A DNA stretch of 25,843 nt from assembly GCA_002393725.1 (NCBI GenBank), contig DGTJ01000124.1, positions 1-25,843 of the forward strand. Direction: 5' to 3'. Position 1 is the stretch's first letter, and every line of letters starts with the position of its first letter. This stretch comes from Prevotella sp. UBA4339 (GTDB lineage: Bacteria > Bacteroidota > Bacteroidia > Bacteroidales > Bacteroidaceae). Below are positions 22,892 to 25,843 of the stretch, one piece after another. Below the pieces are notes generated by a model that saw nothing but the letters and a program-made list of their open reading frames with translations, made no database searches and was not told the origin of the DNA. Made by a program: the position numbers and the translations under genes.

Positions 22892-23317
22892 ATGAAACAA
22901 ATACAACGCAAACTGATGGGGATATTCGTCACTACAATAGTGTTGCCCCTGGTATTGGTATTTCTCTTTGAGACCGAGATTCTTGGCACTGGCCTATTAG
23001 CAGGTGACAGCCAGAGTGAGTTTGTTTTTTCTGCAATAATGGAACTTGTCTCACTTGGCTCAGCCTTTCTGTCACTACGACTGTTCAAGTTCGCCAAGGT
23101 TCATTCCGACCTGGTAGCCCATAAGGAAGCAGCGCTTAAGAAGTGGGGGATATTCAGGTTAGCCATTATACTGGTTCCATTGTGGTCCGACACCATATTA
23201 TATTATTTATATATGAATCCGACATTCGGTTACCTTGCGATAATCCTCGCCTTGTGCCTACCGTTTGTCTATCCCAGCCTTGGCCGTTGTGTTGCCGAAA
23301 CCAGTGAAGAGAAATGA
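22892..23317 (+). CDS. small integral membrane protein, function unknown
   Basis: 141 residues with about four hydrophobic helices (roughly 9-27, 44-65, 85-107, 112-130), a basic N-terminus (MKQIQRK) and no cleavable signal. No enzymatic motif. It starts 2 bases after recR and its stop overlaps the glycosyltransferase start (ATGA, 23314-23317), so it is co-translated with that gene; a link to the membrane or to glycosyl transfer is only suggested by position. Confidence 0.75.
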   Translation: MKQIQRKLMGIFVTTIVLPLVLVFLFETEILGTGLLAGDSQSEFVFSAIMELVSLGSAFLSLRLFKFAKVHSDLVAHKEAALKKWGIFRLAIILVPLWSDTILYYLYMNPTFGYLAIILALCLPFVYPSLGRCVAETSEEK

Positions 23318-24183
23318 AACTATCCGTAGTCATTGTCAACTATAACGTCCGAGAGCTTTTATCCGAGTGCATCAAAAGCGTCAATACCGCCCTGACCGGT
23401 ATAGATGGCGATATATATGTTGTAGACAATAACAGCAGTGACGGTTCTGTAGATTATATCCGTGACCATTTCCCCGATGTACATGTCATTGCCAACAGTG
23501 ACAACCAAGGATTCGCCCATGCCAACAATCAGGCCATCCGCCAGACCAATTCCGATTATGTGTTATTGTTGAATCCCGACACTGTGGTGTTTGAAGGCAC
23601 CCTCCGTGGGTGTGTAGACTTTATGGATGCCCATCCCCAGTGCGGTGGAGTAGGGGTTCGCATGCTCACCCGTGAAGGCACTGTTGCTCCAGAGTCCCGT
23701 CGTGCCATTCCTACGCCATGGGTGGCATTCCTAAAGATGCTCGGTTTTACCCGGAAGTATTACATGAGCCATCTGCCTTGGGATAAGCCCGGACAGATAG
23801 AAGTCATCAGTGGTGCCTTCTGCATGCTACGCCACAAGGCCCTCGACCAGATAGGCCTTCTTGACGAAGACTTCTTCATGTACGGTGAAGACATAGACCT
23901 CTCTTACCGCCTGTTGAAGGGCGGTTGGGAGAACTGGTTCCTGCCCTACGACATTATACATTATAAGGGTGAGTCGACGCAGAAGTCCTCATTCCGCTAT
24001 GTCCATGTGTTCTATCAGGCAATGCTGATATTCTTCCGCAAGCATTATGCGCATCTCTCATTCCTCATCTCCCTTCCCATCCAGGCAGCTATCTATTTCC
24101 GTGCCCTCATGGCACTGCTCCAGATGCTGGGCGATAAGTTCAGAACATTCCTTAACCCGACAAAGACCAAAACCATCTCATGA
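23314..24183 (+). CDS. family 2 glycosyltransferase (rhamnosyltransferase-like)
   Basis: 289 residues. The GT-A fold shows in LSVVIVNYNVRELLSECI (3-20), VVDNNSSDGS (36-45), NQGFAHANNQAI (64-75) and the metal-binding region LLLNPDTVV (84-92). SGAFCMLRHKAL (166-177) and FFMYGEDIDLSYRL (187-200), with the likely catalytic acid pair, match the WbbL-type GT2 subgroup. The C-terminus has a hydrophobic helical segment (about 247-272) that could hold it at the membrane. Sugar donor and acceptor cannot be told. It overlaps both neighbours by 4 bases (ATGA). Confidence 0.88.
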   Translation: MKLSVVIVNYNVRELLSECIKSVNTALTGIDGDIYVVDNNSSDGSVDYIRDHFPDVHVIANSDNQGFAHANNQAIRQTNSDYVLLLNPDTVVFEGTLRGCVDFMDAHPQCGGVGVRMLTREGTVAPESRRAIPTPWVAFLKMLGFTRKYYMSHLPWDKPGQIEVISGAFCMLRHKALDQIGLLDEDFFMYGEDIDLSYRLLKGGWENWFLPYDIIHYKGESTQKSSFRYVHVFYQAMLIFFRKHYAHLSFLISLPIQAAIYFRALMALLQMLGDKFRTFLNPTKTKTIS

Positions 24184-24692
24184 ACAGTCATCCCGAAATC
24201 ATTCTCCGGGCCATTGAACCCGAAGACCTTGACCTGCTCTATCGTATAGAGAATGACAGGAGCCTGTGGAACATATCCTCCACCAATGTCCCATACAGCC
24301 GTTATGCCCTGCACGACTATATCGCCAACTCAACAGGAGACATATATAGCGACCGCCAGGTCCGCATGATGATAGAGAATTCAGAACACACCGTCGTTGG
24401 CATCGTCGACCTTGTGAATTTTGATCCTGCCCATCGTCGTGCCGAGTTAGGATTGATCATCGAGAAGCCATACCGTAAGTCAGGATATGCCCTATCAGCG
24501 ATAGAAGCCATCAGCGAATATGCCGTCAGAGTGCTCCACCTCTCCCAGATATATGCCATCATCGATTTAGAAAACGTGGCTTGCCTGACCCTTTTCCGTA
24601 AGCTACACTGGGACGAGTCGTCAAGACTACATGATTGGCTTTTTACCGGTATAGAATATCATGATGCAATAGTGATGCAGAAACATTTCTGA
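24180..24692 (+). CDS. GNAT family N-acetyltransferase
   Basis: 170 residues. N-terminal RAIEPEDLDLLYRIENDRSLW (10-30) is typical of RimJ/RimL/SpeG-like GNAT enzymes; VVGIVDLVNFDPAHRRAELGLII (72-94) forms the central strands, and the acetyl-CoA loop is YRKSGYA (98-104). NVACLTLFRKLHW near the C-terminus is the usual motif of the group. Substrate unknown: a polyamine, amino acid, antibiotic or protein N-terminus are all possible. Overlaps the glycosyltransferase by 4 bases and is the last gene of the run starting at engB. Confidence 0.88.
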   Translation: MNSHPEIILRAIEPEDLDLLYRIENDRSLWNISSTNVPYSRYALHDYIANSTGDIYSDRQVRMMIENSEHTVVGIVDLVNFDPAHRRAELGLIIEKPYRKSGYALSAIEAISEYAVRVLHLSQIYAIIDLENVACLTLFRKLHWDESSRLHDWLFTGIEYHDAIVMQKHF

Positions 24693-24731
24693 ACTTTTTT
24701 CATCGTTTTTAGAAAAAAAGCCATAAAATGT

Positions 24732-24762
24732 TTTGTCGGTTCGAAAAAAATTACTACCTTTG
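24732..24762 (+). promoter_or_regulatory. promoter of the tRNA-Asp pair
   Basis: TTTG (24732-24735), 19 nt, TACCTTTG (24755-24762) followed by GCACCC; 28 bases before the first tRNA. Confidence 0.7.
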
Positions 24763-24790
24763 CACCCGCAAACGAAAAATGACCGAATCT

Positions 24791-24864
24791 GGTGCGTTAG
24801 TTCAGTTGGTTAGAATGCCTGCCTGTCACGCAGGAGGTCACGAGTTCGAATCTCGTACGCACCG
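24791..24864 (+). tRNA. tRNA-Asp (GTC)
   Basis: 74 nt. Acceptor stem GGTGCGT (24791-24797) with ACGCACC (24857-24863), discriminator G. Anticodon stem CCTGC/GCAGG around loop CTGTCAC; anticodon GTC at 24825-24827. The T arm GAGTTCGAATCTC is canonical. The 3' CCA is not encoded. Confidence 0.97.
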
Positions 24865-24893
24865 CTTGGTTATTTACAAATGCAGCACTTACT

Positions 24894-24967
24894 GGTGCGT
24901 TAGTTCAGTTGGTTAGAATGCCTGCCTGTCACGCAGGAGGTCACGAGTTCGAATCTCGTACGCACCG
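24894..24967 (+). tRNA. tRNA-Asp (GTC), second identical copy
   Basis: 74 nt identical to the first copy, 29 bases downstream; anticodon GTC at 24928-24930. Same promoter and terminator, so both come from one transcript. Confidence 0.97.
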
Positions 24968-24974
24968 CAGAAGG

Positions 24975-25004
24975 CCCATCGGAGAACACTTCGGTGGGTT
25001 TTTT
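24975..25004 (+). terminator. intrinsic terminator of the tRNA-Asp unit
   Basis: CCCATCGGA (24975-24983) pairs with TTCGGTGGG (24990-24998), 9 bp with two G-T pairs, followed by six T residues. Confidence 0.85.
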
Positions 25005-25047
25005 GATACAAAACGACGTTGTTTAACATTTAAATGTTTTATTATCA

Positions 25048-25749
25048 ATGATTTATTCAAAAGAAGTGGAAAACATGTGTAGCGTTTGCAAGGGCGCTTA
25101 TCATGGACCTGCACCTATCCCTGAGGAGGGCAAGTGGGTAGCAGTAAAAGAAATCAAGGAAATTTCCGGTTACACCCATGGTATTGGCTGGTGTGCTCCT
25201 CAGCAGGGTGCCTGCAAGCTGAGCCTGAACGTTAAGGACGGTGTTATCCAGGAGGCTTTGGTAGAGACCATCGGATGTACAGGAATGACCCACTCAGCTG
25301 CTATGGCCAGTGAGATCCTCCCTGGAAAGACAATCCTCGAGGCTCTCAATACCGACCTCGTATGCGATGCTATCAACACAGCAATGCGCGAGCTTTTCCT
25401 TCAGATTGTTTACGGACGTACCCAGAGTGCTTTCTCTGAGGGTGGTCTTGCAATCGGTGCTGGTCTTGAGGATCTCGGTAAGGGACTTCGTTCACAGACA
25501 GGTACACTCTACGGAACCGTTGCCAAGGGTACACGTTACCTTGAGCTGACTGAGGGTTATATCACAAAGATGTATCTTGATGCCAACAACGAAGTTTGCG
25601 GTTATGAGTATGTTCACCTCGGCAAGATGATGGAAGCAATCAAGAACGGCATGGACGCCAATGAGGCAATGAAGAAGAACACCGGTTCTTACGGTCGTAC
25701 GACAGAGGAGCAGGGTGCAGTAAAGGCTATTGACCCACGTAAAGAATAA
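25048..25749 (+). CDS. IscU/NifU-like iron-sulfur cluster assembly scaffold protein
   Basis: 233 residues. Cysteines sit in the scaffold-like arrangement: GWCAPQQGACKL (Cys49 and Cys56 region), then VETIGCTGMTHSAAMASEIL, and DLVCDAIN. The sequence closely fits, from memory, a family found next to GGGtGRT protein genes in anaerobes and annotated as Fe-S scaffold. The N-terminus MIYSKEVENMC supports the first ATG over the one at 25075. No TTTG/TAnnTTTG promoter is evident in the 40-bp AT-rich leader after the tRNA terminator. The GGGtGRT gene begins 14 bases after the stop. Its exact client is unknown. Confidence 0.85.
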   Translation: MIYSKEVENMCSVCKGAYHGPAPIPEEGKWVAVKEIKEISGYTHGIGWCAPQQGACKLSLNVKDGVIQEALVETIGCTGMTHSAAMASEILPGKTILEALNTDLVCDAINTAMRELFLQIVYGRTQSAFSEGGLAIGAGLEDLGKGLRSQTGTLYGTVAKGTRYLELTEGYITKMYLDANNEVCGYEYVHLGKMMEAIKNGMDANEAMKKNTGSYGRTTEEQGAVKAIDPRKE

Positions 25750-25755
25750 AGGAGG
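25750..25755 (+). promoter_or_regulatory. Shine-Dalgarno-like sequence before the GGGtGRT gene
   Basis: AAAGGAGGAT around 25748-25756 contains a full AGGAGG about 9 bases before ATG 25764. Strong SD sites are rare among the genes of this window, so this one stands out and fixes the start. Confidence 0.5.
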
Positions 25756-25763
25756 ATACGACA

Positions 25764-25843
25764 ATGATAAGAAAAGTACAGTTTGAGAGTCAGGAGCGCC
25801 GTATCAACCAGGTTCTTGCTGCTCTGAAAGAGAATGGCATCAA
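25764..25843 (+). CDS. GGGtGRT protein, N-terminal fragment (cut by window end)
   Basis: Only 26 residues are present: MIRKVQFESQERRINQVLAA and on to the edge. FESQERRINQVLAALKENGI matches the start of the GGGtGRT family as I remember it (FESYERRIxQIxxxLxxxGI), and the upstream scaffold gene is its usual neighbour. The two probably form an operon, perhaps for Fe-S related metabolism; the function of the family is not established. The naming motif itself lies outside the window. Confidence 0.75.
   Translation, partial: MIRKVQFESQERRINQVLAALKENGI

Noticed and set aside
24791..24967. tRNA-Asp as the attachment site of an integrated element
   Set aside because: The two copies are complete tRNAs sharing one promoter and terminator, only 29 bases apart, with no integrase or cargo; a simple tandem duplication.

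Overview
The window looks like chromosome of a Bacteroidales bacterium, most likely Prevotella/Segatella or a close relative. Evidence seen directly: promoters of the Bacteroidetes type (TTTG, 17-20 nt, TAnnTTTG) precede many genes; Shine-Dalgarno sequences are mostly absent; Rho carries a long acidic insertion; and the neighbourhood of DUF4301, RelA, pyrophosphatase, RarA, Rho, EngB, RecR and an IscU-like scaffold gene followed by a GGGtGRT gene is made of families typical of that order. The genus is inference.

Positions 1-8384 are accessory. They begin with the end of a REP-associated (Y1) transposase and its hairpin. Next come a small GWDG-motif protein, a split helical gene and a zinc-ribbon protein. 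A DUF4143 AAA ATPase sits behind four 23-bp tandem repeats. A solo nuclease-like domain left from an ATPase/DUF234 protein follows behind a repeat-flanked promoter, then a remnant of an IS accessory gene. The main attraction is 4978-7865: a compact four-gene operon with its own promoter. It encodes an ABC-type ATPase and a DUF4435/TOPRIM protein (the pairing seen in PARIS AriA/AriB), a small Xre-type HTH protein and an AAA+ ATPase of a type I associate with S8 proteases, but with no protease present. After it lie an IS-end-like hairpin, an orphan array of another 23-bp repeat and a strong two-way terminator.

Positions 8385-25843 are housekeeping: DUF4301 protein (-); RelA-type (p)ppGpp synthetase (+); a minus-strand unit of an acidic-tailed protein and membrane pyrophosphatase HppA; RarA (+); a TRIC-type membrane protein (+); Rho (-); a run engB, Uup-like ABC-F, recR, membrane protein, GT2 glycosyltransferase and GNAT acetyltransferase (+) with several overlapping junctions; two identical tRNA-Asp genes; and an IscU-like scaffold gene followed by the start of a GGGtGRT gene.

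A second theme is a purine-rich dispersed repeat (core GGAATGTGGAATG). It occurs in the spacer before the TRIC gene, in frame inside the RelA synthetase domain, and in frame in the linker of the ABC-F protein; both proteins gain the same RGMWN peptide. No function was tested: all calls come from reading motifs and context.
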